DNA of 64,000 nt from an uncultured Erysipelotrichaceae bacterium. Its GTDB lineage: Bacteria > Bacillota_I > Bacilli_A > RF39 > UBA660. The translations under genes were made by a program, and so were the position numbers. A model generated the notes under the pieces. The model made no database searches. It saw only the letters and a list, made by a program, of their open reading frames with translations, and was not told the DNA's origin. The stretch spans positions 124,001 to 188,000 of the forward strand of contig CACWLI010000001.1 of assembly GCA_902761685.1 (NCBI GenBank). The letters are read 5' to 3'. Positions 43,350 through 51,725 of the stretch are shown here, piece by piece (positions within the stretch are counted from its first letter, which is position 1; each line of letters opens with the position of its first letter).

Positions 43350-43979
43350 ATGTACTATTTTTTACAAGAAGAAAATGAAATAAAAAAATATAAAATAAAT
43401 ATTGATATAGTTAAATTAGAAGAATTAAGAACAGAGATTATTAATAATTTCAGCTATTTACTACACAGAGAATATAAAAGTACATTATTACCTCATAATA
43501 AAGACTTTAAAAGAATTAAAAATTATACTTATAAAAAAATAGGCGTTAGAGAATACACTGATGGACCTGATGAAGATTTATATTTGATATCATATGATGA
43601 AGTAGAATATCCAACTTTAGTTTCATTAATAGATAGATTATTAAAAAATGATTTTAGTGTGTTAAATGAAATTTACTTAGATGAAGAAGAAAAACAAAAT
43701 TTAATTGATAAAAAGATAAAAGACATTGAAAATGAAATAGCAGTTTTGACTAGTAAAAGAGAATATTTAAAAGTTAAAGAAAAAATAAGTGAAATGGAAA
43801 ATATAATTCTTAAATCAAAAAAGAATTCTGAAAGAAGACAATATTATGAAAGAGTTAAAAATCTTATTTCTTTTGAATTAGTTGATACTATTAGAATTGA
43901 AGAAATAAATAGAGTTAGAAAATTTTATGATCAAGAATTATTAGAAACAATGAAAGATAAATCTTTAATATTACAATAA
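43350..43979 (+). CDS. coiled-coil protein, unknown, last gene of NrtR operon
   Basis: 209 residues, three bases after the VWA gene. The N-terminal half is mixed alpha/beta (LYLISYDEVEYPTL); residues ~120-170 are a strong coiled coil (KKIKDIENEIAVLTSKREYLKVKEKISEM). No known family recognised. The coiled coil may mediate oligomerisation with the VWA or kinase-like protein. Followed by the operon terminator. Confidence 0.65.
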   Translation: MYYFLQEENEIKKYKINIDIVKLEELRTEIINNFSYLLHREYKSTLLPHNKDFKRIKNYTYKKIGVREYTDGPDEDLYLISYDEVEYPTLVSLIDRLLKNDFSVLNEIYLDEEEKQNLIDKKIKDIENEIAVLTSKREYLKVKEKISEMENIILKSKKNSERRQYYERVKNLISFELVDTIRIEEINRVRKFYDQELLETMKDKSLILQ

Positions 43980-44005
43980 AAAGGAAGTATTGCTTCCTTT
44001 TTATT
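43979..44005 (+). terminator. terminator of the NrtR operon
   Basis: Stem AAAGGAAG/CTTCCTTT, loop TATTG, then T-run. Confidence 0.9.
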
Positions 44006-44025
44006 TGATTTAGATACATTATTCA

Positions 44026-44034
44026 TGATAAAAT
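44026..44034 (+). promoter_or_regulatory. extended -10 promoter of the SDR/thiol-relay operon
   Basis: TGaTAAAAT followed by GGTGAT and ATG 44050. Confidence 0.55.
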
Positions 44035-44049
44035 TAATTTGGTGATTAT

Positions 44050-44805
44050 ATGAGAGCATTAATAACAGGTGCATCTAATGGGTTAGGTAAAGACTTTGCA
44101 TTTAAACTTGCGGATAAAGGTTATGATTTGATATTAGTTGCAAGAAGTGAAGATAAATTGGATCACATACAAAATAGTCTTAAAGATAAAGTTAATGTTG
44201 TAACAGAAGTTATGGATTTAAGTATAAAAGATAATGTTTATAAATTATATGAAAAATATAGGGGTGAAGTAGATTTACTTATAAATAATGCTGGTTTTGG
44301 AGCATGTGGTCTATTTACTAAAATAGATTTAGATAATGAATTAAACATGGTAGATTTAAATATTATAACTTGTCATATATTAACTAAATTATTTTTAAGA
44401 GATTTTGTAAATAAAGATTCTGGGCAAATATTAAATGTTGCAAGTAGTGCAGCATTTCAACCAGGTCCTTTAATGGCAACTTATTATGCTAGTAAATCAT
44501 ATGTTTATAATTTAACAATGGCTATTTATGAAGAATTAAGACGTGAAAAGAGCCACGTTAAAATTAGTATATTATGTCCTGGACCAGTAGATACTGGATT
44601 TAATGATAGAGCTAAAGTAAAATTTGGTGTTAAATCTTTAACAAGCGATTATGTTACAGAATATGCTTTAAAAAAACTTAAGAGAAATAAACTGTTAATA
44701 ATACCAGGCTTTAAAATGAAAATGAGTATATTCTTTAGTAGATTTGCATCAAGAAAGTTTCTACTTAAAGTGATATATAATATACAAGAAAGGAAGACAA
44801 AATAA
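44050..44805 (+). CDS. short-chain dehydrogenase/reductase
   Basis: 251 residues. Cofactor loop TGASNGLG (6-13), NNAG, catalytic Ser in VASSA, and YYASK with catalytic Tyr/Lys define a classical SDR; the Arg in VARSE after strand 2 suggests NADP. C-terminal residues ~215-245 are hydrophobic-basic (FKMKMSIFFSRFASRKF), as in membrane-associated YqjQ/DltE-like SDRs. Substrate unknown. Stop and next start share TAATG, so it is coupled to the thioredoxin-like gene. Confidence 0.85.
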   Translation: MRALITGASNGLGKDFAFKLADKGYDLILVARSEDKLDHIQNSLKDKVNVVTEVMDLSIKDNVYKLYEKYRGEVDLLINNAGFGACGLFTKIDLDNELNMVDLNIITCHILTKLFLRDFVNKDSGQILNVASSAAFQPGPLMATYYASKSYVYNLTMAIYEELRREKSHVKISILCPGPVDTGFNDRAKVKFGVKSLTSDYVTEYALKKLKRNKLLIIPGFKMKMSIFFSRFASRKFLLKVIYNIQERKTK

Positions 44806-45053
44806 TGAAAATTGTTAAAATATCTTCACTTGGTTGTCCATCTTGTATTATAATGAATAAAGTATTCAATAAGATAAAAGAAAAATATGATTTTGAATAT
44901 GAAGAATTGGATTATGATTTTGATGACATAGAAGAATATAATGCTGGTAATATTATGCCAGTTTATATATTTTATAAAAACGACAAAGAAGTAGGAAGAT
45001 TAGTTGGTGAACATAATCAAGATGAATTTGAGAAAATTATAGAAGGTGAATAA
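44805..45053 (+). CDS. small thioredoxin-fold protein (CPSC)
   Basis: 82 residues, cytoplasmic. Thioredoxin-like fold with redox site Cys11-Pro-Ser-Cys14 at the start of helix 1 and the cis-Pro strand at MPVYIF. It should pass electrons to the CcdA-like membrane protein encoded next. Shares one base with each neighbour through TAATG junctions. Confidence 0.82.
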   Translation: MKIVKISSLGCPSCIIMNKVFNKIKEKYDFEYEELDYDFDDIEEYNAGNIMPVYIFYKNDKEVGRLVGEHNQDEFEKIIEGE

Positions 45054-46255
45054 TGAAAAAAATATTATATGTATTGTTATTTGCAATATTACTAATACCA
45101 AACATTTTATTTGCAGATGAAAAAGAATTAAATATTTATTTGTTTTATGGAGATGGATGTCCACATTGTGCCGCATTAGAAAAGTATTTAGATACTTATT
45201 TAGATGTACATAGTGAAGTAAAATTACATAAATATGAAGTTTGGTATAATGAAGAAAATAGTCAAAAATATTATGATGTTCATGAGTTATTAAATAATAA
45301 AGGAAATGGAATTCCATTTTTGATAATTGGTGAAACAACAATAACAGGTTTTAATGAAAAATATACACCTGAAAGAATTGATAATGCTATTAAGTATTAT
45401 AGTGAAGTAAAATACAAAGATAAAGTTGGAATATATTTAGGTGTAGTTGAAGATGATGGAAAAGAAGAAAATGATGGTGTAAAAAAAGAGGAATATGTTG
45501 AAAGTGAAGTAAACATTCCAATACTTGGAAAAAAGAAAGCTAAAGAAGTTCCGCTAGTTTTAGCATCTATTGTAATTGGTTTAGTTGATGGATTTAATCC
45601 ATGCGCCATGTGGATATTAATATTTTTAATTTCAATGTTACTTGGAATGAAAAATAATAGAAGAAAGTGGGCTCTTGGTATTACATTCTTATTTACTTCA
45701 GCATTAGTTTATTTCTTATTTTTAATATCTTGGTTAAATCTAGCAATATTTTTAAACAAGATATCATATATAAGAGTAGGCATTGCTTTTGTAGCATGTA
45801 TGTTTGGTTTTTATTCAGTGGTTAAATTTATTAATAGACGTCAAGATGATGGATGTGAAGTAGTTGATACTAAGAATAGAAAAAGAATAATTACATCAAT
45901 AAAGAAAATTGTGAAAGAAAAATCATTTCCACTTGCTTTACTTGGAATAGCATTATTAGCTATTTCAGTAAATATTATTGAATTATTGTGTTCACTTGGT
46001 TTACCAGTTATGTATAGTGAAATACTTGCAGTTAATGAAGTAGATGGTTTATCTAAAATATTATATTCACTTATATATGTATTCTTCTTCTTAATTGATG
46101 ATATCATTGTATTTGTGTTAGCAATGAAAACATTAGAAATTAAAGCTATATCAAATAAATTTGGAAAGTATTCTCATTTAATAGGTGGAATTATAATGCT
46201 ATTAATAGGAATACTTATGATTACTAAACCAGAATGGTTAATGTTTAATTTTTAA
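45053..46255 (+). CDS. thioredoxin-CcdA/DsbD-like membrane thiol relay protein
   Basis: 400 residues. Signal peptide ~1-21 (ending LFA), an extracytoplasmic thioredoxin-like domain with Cys36-Pro-His-Cys39, a charged linker (~130-165), then six membrane helices of the CcdA/DsbD type with paired Cys184 (DGFNPCAMW) and Cys313 (IELLCSLG). Order is reversed relative to DsbD, whose thioredoxin domain is C-terminal. Predicted path: cytoplasmic CPSC protein, membrane cysteines, outer CPHC site. Could keep exported cysteine proteins reduced or isomerise them. Confidence 0.85.
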   Translation: MKKILYVLLFAILLIPNILFADEKELNIYLFYGDGCPHCAALEKYLDTYLDVHSEVKLHKYEVWYNEENSQKYYDVHELLNNKGNGIPFLIIGETTITGFNEKYTPERIDNAIKYYSEVKYKDKVGIYLGVVEDDGKEENDGVKKEEYVESEVNIPILGKKKAKEVPLVLASIVIGLVDGFNPCAMWILIFLISMLLGMKNNRRKWALGITFLFTSALVYFLFLISWLNLAIFLNKISYIRVGIAFVACMFGFYSVVKFINRRQDDGCEVVDTKNRKRIITSIKKIVKEKSFPLALLGIALLAISVNIIELLCSLGLPVMYSEILAVNEVDGLSKILYSLIYVFFFLIDDIIVFVLAMKTLEIKAISNKFGKYSHLIGGIIMLLIGILMITKPEWLMFNF

Positions 46256-46299
46256 AAACAATTATAATATAATCACATATAATAATATAGGTGATTATA

Positions 46300-46536
46300 A
46301 TGAAAGATAATTTATTTGACAGAATAAAAGAAAAAACAAATGTAGATAAAGATACAATTGTTAATTTAGCACATAAATTACAATCAGGTAATTATAAAGA
46401 TGAAAATACTTTAAAGGAAATAATTCATGAACTATCAAGTATTACAGGTAGAGAAGTTAGTAAGGAAAAAGAGGATAAGATAATCAATATGATAGTTAAT
46501 GACAAAGTTCCACATGATTTAGAAAAGTATGTATAG
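46300..46536 (+). CDS. spoVIF: stage VI sporulation protein F (SpoVIF)-like
   Basis: 78 residues. It follows the SpoVIF/YjcC pattern closely: F-x2-I-x-EKTNVDKDTIVNLAHKLQ, then YKDENTLKEIIHELSSITGR, then VSKEKEDKIINMIVNDKVP. In Bacillus this family acts in late spore coat assembly under sigma-K control. Start 46300 follows AGGTGATT; the GTG at 46291 is part of that site. Monocistronic with its own terminator. Confidence 0.72.
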   Translation: MKDNLFDRIKEKTNVDKDTIVNLAHKLQSGNYKDENTLKEIIHELSSITGREVSKEKEDKIINMIVNDKVPHDLEKYV

Positions 46537-46564
46537 AGAAACTAAAAAATTAGTTTCTTTTTTT
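46536..46564 (+). terminator. intrinsic terminator
   Basis: Stem AGAAACTAA/TTAGTTTCT and T-run. Confidence 0.87.
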
Positions 46565-46587
46565 ATTATTGTTTATTAAATAATTTA

Positions 46588-46596
46588 TGTTATAAT
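46588..46596 (+). promoter_or_regulatory. extended -10 promoter of the 46630 gene
   Basis: TGtTATAAT, then AGAAGGAG before ATG 46630. Confidence 0.6.
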
Positions 46597-46629
46597 GATT
46601 ATATAAAATAGGTAAGAAGGAGTTGTATT

Positions 46630-47457
46630 ATGCCAAATAAAAAGAGTAATAAGAAGACTATTAAAGAAGAAATAAAAGATATTGATAATAGTGTTAATGA
46701 AACAGCTAGTGAAATAAAAGAAAAAATTGAAAATATTAAAGAAGAAGAAATAGAAAAGTCTGTTAAAGAAGGCATTAAAAAAGTTAGTGAAAAGGGAAAA
46801 GATATTAAAAAAGAAGTAAAAGATATTAATAATATTGTTGAAGATGGAATAGAAAAAATAGATGAATCTCTTGAAAATATTACAGATGAAAAAATAGAAA
46901 AGAAAGCAAAAGATAGATTTAATAATGATGTTAACTTAAAAGATTTAACTACTTCTAGTGTTATTATTTCAACTTGTGCTATAATTTTTCAAGCTATTTT
47001 AACTCTATTATTAGTTTCATTTATCGTATATTGTGTTTTACAAGTTAAAGATTTAGGGCTTTCAAGAATTGCAGAGGATTCAGTTATTGTTAAATTTGTA
47101 GAATCACTTAATTCAAATGGATCTTTTAATAATATTGTTACATCATATTCAACAAGCGCTGGATTTTTAGCAGTTGAACTAATTCTTCCAATAGTTTCTT
47201 TAATAATAGCATCAATTGCATTAATATTCTTTTGGAAATATTTGAATATGTTATTCAAAAATGTTAAAAAAGATAAGGATTTATTTACTGATGCAAAATT
47301 AGAATTAGTAAAAAGAATGAGAAATATTATATCATTAGTTGTTTTAGAATTTATGTTATTATTTGGATTTGGATATATTATTTTCTGGGTAATAGCAGAA
47401 GTAACAATGGAAATAATATTATATGTATTTGAATATGCTGTTAAGAAAACAAAGTAA
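46630..47457 (+). CDS. coiled-coil membrane protein, unknown
   Basis: 275 residues. Residues 1-~105 are a Lys/Glu-rich amphipathic helix with heptad-like repeats (KEEIKDI, KEKIENI, KEEEIEK). Three hydrophobic segments follow (about 113-138, 178-200 and 230-262). The extracellular loop holds SLNSNGSFNNIVTSY. No family recognised; layout suggests a membrane scaffold with a long cytoplasmic arm. Shares a terminator with the converging FemABX gene. Confidence 0.68.
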   Translation: MPNKKSNKKTIKEEIKDIDNSVNETASEIKEKIENIKEEEIEKSVKEGIKKVSEKGKDIKKEVKDINNIVEDGIEKIDESLENITDEKIEKKAKDRFNNDVNLKDLTTSSVIISTCAIIFQAILTLLLVSFIVYCVLQVKDLGLSRIAEDSVIVKFVESLNSNGSFNNIVTSYSTSAGFLAVELILPIVSLIIASIALIFFWKYLNMLFKNVKKDKDLFTDAKLELVKRMRNIISLVVLEFMLLFGFGYIIFWVIAEVTMEIILYVFEYAVKKTK

Positions 47458-47460
47458 AAC

Positions 47461-47491
47461 AAAAAGCAAACTTAATTGTTTGCTTTTTTTA
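47461..47491. terminator. bidirectional intrinsic terminator
   Basis: Stem AAAAAGCAAAC/GTTTGCTTTTT with T-runs both ways; overlaps the stop of the minus-strand gene. Confidence 0.9.
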
Positions 47492-48734
47492 TTGCTGGTT
47501 TATAAAATTCTCTTTGTATTTTATTAGTTGACCATAATATTTGATGGAATGGTTTGTTTACGATTAAATCAAGTTCACCAATATATTCAAATACTGTAGG
47601 TTTAAATTTTAATTTGAATTTATTTAATTCTTTATATGGATTTGTTTCACTAAAGTCAGCTGTTATTCCATATAAATCTAAGAATAAGTATCCAGCTTTT
47701 TTATATTCTTCAATAATTTTATAGAACATAAATGTTTTAACATCTATACCTTTAAAGTTCTTTGTATTACCTGTTATATAAATTGTAACTCTACCTTGAT
47801 GTTTAATAACAAATGCTCCTCCAAGAATTTCTCTAATATTATTTTCTTGCATTTTTCTATTAGAATTAGTTATATCCTCAGATATTCTTGCTAGTGTTTG
47901 ATCAGATTCCATCTTTTCATTATAAATATTCATATCATGAGGATTATTGTTAAATTCTATATTAACTTTTTCATTTCTTTCTTGTTCATATATATATCTT
48001 TTTTGTAAATATTTAACATAAGTATCATAATTTAGTTCTACTAATATTAAGTCAACCATATTACTTTTACTAAAACTATTATAAAAGTATTTATAAAATA
48101 TCTCTGTTTTTGTTTCCTTTTTGGCTATAAAAGAATAAAATTTAGGTATATCATCAGCATCAGCATTAACAAGTCTTAATCCACTTAATGTTGCATCTTC
48201 AACATCTTTAGTTATTTTAGGATCTAGCTCTGATAGCATATAATTTTGTAAATTAATTACAGGAGTATATTTTGGCAATAATGATTCAAAATACAAATTA
48301 TCTTTTAATTTATCATATCCTAGAGATTTTAATTCTTCTAGTAATTTCTTATTTCTTGAATTTATTATTTTACTTTTACTGTCAAAATCTAATGTTGCAT
48401 AAGTAATTTCAGGATTAATTTTAATAAAAGCAAATTTTCTTCTAAAGAAGAATTCTTTTATTTTTTTAGTAAATGTTTTTAATAATTCATGATCATAATA
48501 ATCTACTAAAAATCCTCTTGGAGCATAACCATATTTAAAGCTTGGACCTATTGTTTTATATAATATCAAACTTGCTGCGACTAAAGTGGTATCTTGATAT
48601 AATCCAACATACATTACATCAAAGTCACTGTGAATCATTACATCACCATATTCTTTTGTTTGATAAAAGTTTTTAAGTATATGTTCATTGGCAAATCTAC
48701 TAAAAGTTTCACCATCAATTTCTTTCATTATCAT
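47472..48734 (-). CDS. FemABX aminoacyltransferase (interpeptide bridge)
   Basis: 420 residues on the minus strand. The two-GNAT-domain FemABX fold is seen in FYQTKEYGDVM near the start, APRGFLVDYYD (cf. PRGPv.d), FAFIKINPEI, a coiled-coil insert in mid protein (about 245-300) typical of FemA/MurM, and LDLYGITADF near the end. These enzymes add amino acids from aminoacyl-tRNA to lipid II, shaping the peptidoglycan cross-bridge. AGGAGG precedes the ATG. One of four minus-strand genes. It shows the organism makes a branched-peptide wall. Confidence 0.87.
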   Translation of the reverse strand: MIMKEIDGETFSRFANEHILKNFYQTKEYGDVMIHSDFDVMYVGLYQDTTLVAASLILYKTIGPSFKYGYAPRGFLVDYYDHELLKTFTKKIKEFFFRRKFAFIKINPEITYATLDFDSKSKIINSRNKKLLEELKSLGYDKLKDNLYFESLLPKYTPVINLQNYMLSELDPKITKDVEDATLSGLRLVNADADDIPKFYSFIAKKETKTEIFYKYFYNSFSKSNMVDLILVELNYDTYVKYLQKRYIYEQERNEKVNIEFNNNPHDMNIYNEKMESDQTLARISEDITNSNRKMQENNIREILGGAFVIKHQGRVTIYITGNTKNFKGIDVKTFMFYKIIEEYKKAGYLFLDLYGITADFSETNPYKELNKFKLKFKPTVFEYIGELDLIVNKPFHQILWSTNKIQREFYKPAIKKANN

Positions 48735-48820
48735 AAGTTATCCTCCTAAATGATAATAATATTATAGCATATTTATTTAAAAAATAGTATAATGTTTATA
48801 TAAATAATTGGAGGCATGAT

Positions 48821-50053
48821 ATGAGTAAGATTATTGATGTAAAAGCTAGAGAAATATTAGACTCAAGAGGTTATCCTACAGTTGAAGTAGAAGTAAAAAC
48901 AGAAAAAGGTTACATTGGTGTTGCTTCTGTTCCATCTGGTGCATCTACTGGAACAAAAGAAGCTTTAGAATTAAGAGACAATGATGAAAGATACTTTGGA
49001 AAAGGAGTTTTAAAAGCTGTTAATAATGTTAATGATATCATAAGAGAGAAAATTATTGGTATGGAAGTTTCTCATCAAAAAGAAATAGATTCATTTTTAA
49101 TTGAATTAGATGGAACTGAGAATAAAAGTAAACTTGGTGCTAATGCAATACTTGGAGTTAGCATAGCATGTTTAAAAGCAGCTTCTAGTGAAGCACATAA
49201 AGAAATATATGAGTATTTAAATCCAAGAGAAAAGAAGATTCCAAATGTAATGTTTAATATTGTTAATGGTGGTATGCATGCTAAAAACAATTTAGATATT
49301 CAAGAATTTATGATTGTTCCAAAAAGAGAATCATTTAAAGAAGTACTTAGATGTGCTAGTGAAGTATTTCATTCTTTAAAAAAGTTGCTTGATAATGATG
49401 ATATGGTGACTTCTGTAGGTGATGAGGGTGGATTTGCTCCTAATTTAGAAGATAACAAATCTGCATTAAACTATATTATTAAAGCTATAGAAAGTGCAGG
49501 ATACAAACCTGGTAAAGATGTTTTTATTGCTCTTGATGTAGCAGCTTCAACTTTTTATAATGAATCAACTGAAAAATATAAAATAGAAGATAAATTATTA
49601 AGTAGAGAAGAATTATTAGATTATTATTTAGAATTATTAAAGAATTATCCAATTATTTCTATAGAAGATCCTTTTGCAGAAAATGACTATGAAGGATTTA
49701 AATTAATAACAGATAAACTTGGAAAAGGATTGAATATAGTAGGAGATGATTTATTTGTTACAAATAAAAAAGAATTGCAAAATGGAATAGATAATGGTTT
49801 ATGTAATTCAATATTAATAAAACCAAATCAAATAGGTACATTTTTAGAAACATTAGAAACAGTTATTCTTGCTAAAAAGAATAACTATACACCTATAATG
49901 TCTCATAGAAGTGGTGAAACAACAGATACATTTATTGTAGATGTTGCAGTTGCATTAAATATTCCTTTTATTAAAACTGGTTCTGTTTCTAGAGGAGAGA
50001 GAATTTGTAAATTTAATAGATTGTTAAAAATAGAAGAAGAATTAAATAAATAG
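48821..50053 (+). CDS. eno: enolase
   Basis: 410 residues, about 20 shorter than most bacterial enolases. Glycolytic 2-phosphoglycerate dehydratase; motifs include PSGASTGTKEALELRD, VGDEGGFAPN, SIEDPF and GDDLFVTN (Mg ligands), LIKPNQIGT (catalytic Lys) and SHRSGETTDTFI. GGAGG stands before the ATG. Monocistronic, not clustered with other glycolytic genes. Terminated by a short hairpin. Confidence 0.97.
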   Translation: MSKIIDVKAREILDSRGYPTVEVEVKTEKGYIGVASVPSGASTGTKEALELRDNDERYFGKGVLKAVNNVNDIIREKIIGMEVSHQKEIDSFLIELDGTENKSKLGANAILGVSIACLKAASSEAHKEIYEYLNPREKKIPNVMFNIVNGGMHAKNNLDIQEFMIVPKRESFKEVLRCASEVFHSLKKLLDNDDMVTSVGDEGGFAPNLEDNKSALNYIIKAIESAGYKPGKDVFIALDVAASTFYNESTEKYKIEDKLLSREELLDYYLELLKNYPIISIEDPFAENDYEGFKLITDKLGKGLNIVGDDLFVTNKKELQNGIDNGLCNSILIKPNQIGTFLETLETVILAKKNNYTPIMSHRSGETTDTFIVDVAVALNIPFIKTGSVSRGERICKFNRLLKIEEELNK

Positions 50054-50079
50054 TTCATTTAAATATGAACTTTTTTTGA
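50051..50079 (+). terminator. terminator of eno
   Basis: Stem AGTTCAT/ATGAACT and seven T. Confidence 0.87.
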
Positions 50080-50083
50080 TATA

Positions 50084-50099
50084 TGATAAAATTAAATTA
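50084..50099 (+). promoter_or_regulatory. extended -10 element giving a leaderless transcript (50099 gene)
   Basis: TGaTAAAAT ending at 50092, six bases, then ATG 50099. No ribosome binding site. Confidence 0.5.
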
Positions 50100-51409
50100 T
50101 GAGAGAAGAAATATTAAAAATAATTAGTGTATATGATAAACAAGAAAAGCATAATTATTATTTTGATTCTTGCACAGAAATTAGAGATTATGTTTATAAA
50201 AAAATCAATAATCTTATTTTTGGCCGTCAAAATGCAAAAAAAATAATTGATAATTTAGATTTGTTAATAGCATATACTAATTCATCTAATTGTGACTGGT
50301 TATTTTATGAATCAATATATAATAATCCATTTTTTATTTCAAAACTTGCATCTTCTTTAAAATATTATAAATATCCTGAATGTATATCAGAATTATTTAG
50401 TCAACTTCTTAGTGTTATAGATAAAAATAAATTATTTTCAAATGAAATGATCGATGCAATTAGTGATATAAAAGAATTAGATCAGGTAGTAGAAATATTA
50501 GGGCTAATGGATATTAACAATAGGATAAAATACTATGAAAGATGCATTGCAAATAATAAAACTATTTGTATACCAGGTTCAACACTAACAGATACGGAAT
50601 TAGATTTTATAGAGAAAAATATGGATTTCTTTTTAAATAAATGCAACAACTTAATTAAGTTAAAAACTGCATTTAGAACAAGAAAAGAAAAAAAAGATTT
50701 AATATGTAAGTATTTAGACTCTAATATTGATAAAAAAATTGAATCTATATTAAATAATTGTAGATATATAAATAAAAACAATAAGATGAAAGAATTTATT
50801 TATTATATAGTAAAAGAAATTATAGAAAATGAAAATGTGGATGCTTCTAAAATAGAAATAAATACTTCTGGTGGTTATTCTGAGGTTGTTATTTTAGGTG
50901 ATAAAGTATTAAAGATAGGTTCATCTAGAAAAACTAAAGAATTTCCTAACAATCCATATATTATAAAGCCATTATTAAGACAAGAAGTTACAATAGATGA
51001 TACAACTATATTTGTTGAAGTAACTGAAAGAGTTATAGTAAATAGAGAAGAAGTCACAGATGAAATTTTATATAGTTTATATAAAGAACTTAGAAATTTA
51101 GGATTAGTGTGGACAGATATAGCAGCAAAGAATGTTGGTAGATTAATAAAAGATAATGATATTCATTGGAAGGAACAAATTGAACCTAGTGATGAAACTT
51201 TAGGTTTAAAAAAGTTTAAAGGTGTTAAAAAGCTTAAAAGAGGAGACTTTGTCATTCTTGATGCGGATTATATATATGAAGAAGGAGACAAAGATATAAG
51301 TTATCCAACAAGAGATATTTGTGAAGAATTTGAATTTAGATATCAAAGTGAAAAAAATGGAATTACTACTATTGAGCGTGATAATAATAATTCAATAAAA
51401 TTGACATAA
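50099..51409 (+). CDS. helical-repeat protein with kinase-like C-terminal domain
   Basis: 436 residues. Residues 1-~235 are all-alpha. From ~250 a protein-kinase-like fold is suggested: INTSGGYSEVVILGDKVLKIG (Gly-rich loop and beta-3 Lys), a VFVEVTERVI hinge-like strand, LGLVWTDIAAKNVGRL (catalytic-loop-like, D-x4-N) and FVILDADYIY (metal-binding Asp). An unusual small kinase; the substrate is unknown. Its stop codon overlaps the -35 box of secG. Leaderless by promoter position. Confidence 0.62.
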   Translation: MREEILKIISVYDKQEKHNYYFDSCTEIRDYVYKKINNLIFGRQNAKKIIDNLDLLIAYTNSSNCDWLFYESIYNNPFFISKLASSLKYYKYPECISELFSQLLSVIDKNKLFSNEMIDAISDIKELDQVVEILGLMDINNRIKYYERCIANNKTICIPGSTLTDTELDFIEKNMDFFLNKCNNLIKLKTAFRTRKEKKDLICKYLDSNIDKKIESILNNCRYINKNNKMKEFIYYIVKEIIENENVDASKIEINTSGGYSEVVILGDKVLKIGSSRKTKEFPNNPYIIKPLLRQEVTIDDTTIFVEVTERVIVNREEVTDEILYSLYKELRNLGLVWTDIAAKNVGRLIKDNDIHWKEQIEPSDETLGLKKFKGVKKLKRGDFVILDADYIYEEGDKDISYPTRDICEEFEFRYQSEKNGITTIERDNNNSIKLT

Positions 51410-51429
51410 ATTATTAAATCTAGTATAAT
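51401..51429 (+). promoter_or_regulatory. consensus sigma-A promoter of secG
   Basis: TTGACA 51401-51406, 17-base spacer, TATAAT 51424-51429. The -35 overlaps the upstream stop codon. Confidence 0.88.
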
Positions 51430-51451
51430 CTATAAACGAGGACGTGAATAA

Positions 51452-51664
51452 ATGGAAAAAGTATTATTAGTTATATCAGTTTTACTAATTGTAATAGTAT
51501 TACTTCAAAGTAATAAAGCTAGTGATGCTAGTCAAATAATTACTGGTGGAAATGCTATGTTACTTGGTAAAACAAAAGAAAGAGGAGCAGAAAAGTTTAT
51601 TACTAGACTTACATATGCATTAGGATTTGCATTTATAGTAATAGCATTTATTTTGTCAATATAA
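51452..51664 (+). CDS. secG: preprotein translocase subunit SecG
   Basis: 70 residues, two membrane helices joined by a cytoplasmic loop with the SecG signature: LLQSNKASDAS...TGGN and LGKTKERGAEKFITRLT. Auxiliary subunit of SecYEG. ACGAGGACG lies before the ATG. secG followed by rnr and smpB is the usual Bacillota gene order, here interrupted by a terminator. Confidence 0.95.
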   Translation: MEKVLLVISVLLIVIVLLQSNKASDASQIITGGNAMLLGKTKERGAEKFITRLTYALGFAFIVIAFILSI

Positions 51665-51692
51665 AAAGTTCATTTATTGTATGAACTTTTTA
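51663..51692 (+). terminator. terminator of secG
   Basis: Stem AAAAAGTTCAT/ATGAACTTTTT with loop TTATTGT. Confidence 0.88.
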
Positions 51693-51699
51693 ATTTGTG

Positions 51700-51708
51700 T
51701 GTTAAAAT
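51700..51708 (+). promoter_or_regulatory. extended -10 promoter of rnr-smpB
   Basis: TGtTAAAAT ahead of GTGAGGT and ATG 51726. Confidence 0.55.
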
Positions 51709-51725
51709 ATTAGTGAGGTACGACT

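Noticed and set aside
45000..45341. His-rich minus-strand open frame over the thiol relay genes
   Set aside because: Antisense shadow of the start of the CPHC-CcdA gene; its composition is the mirror of plus-strand codons and it has no start signals.
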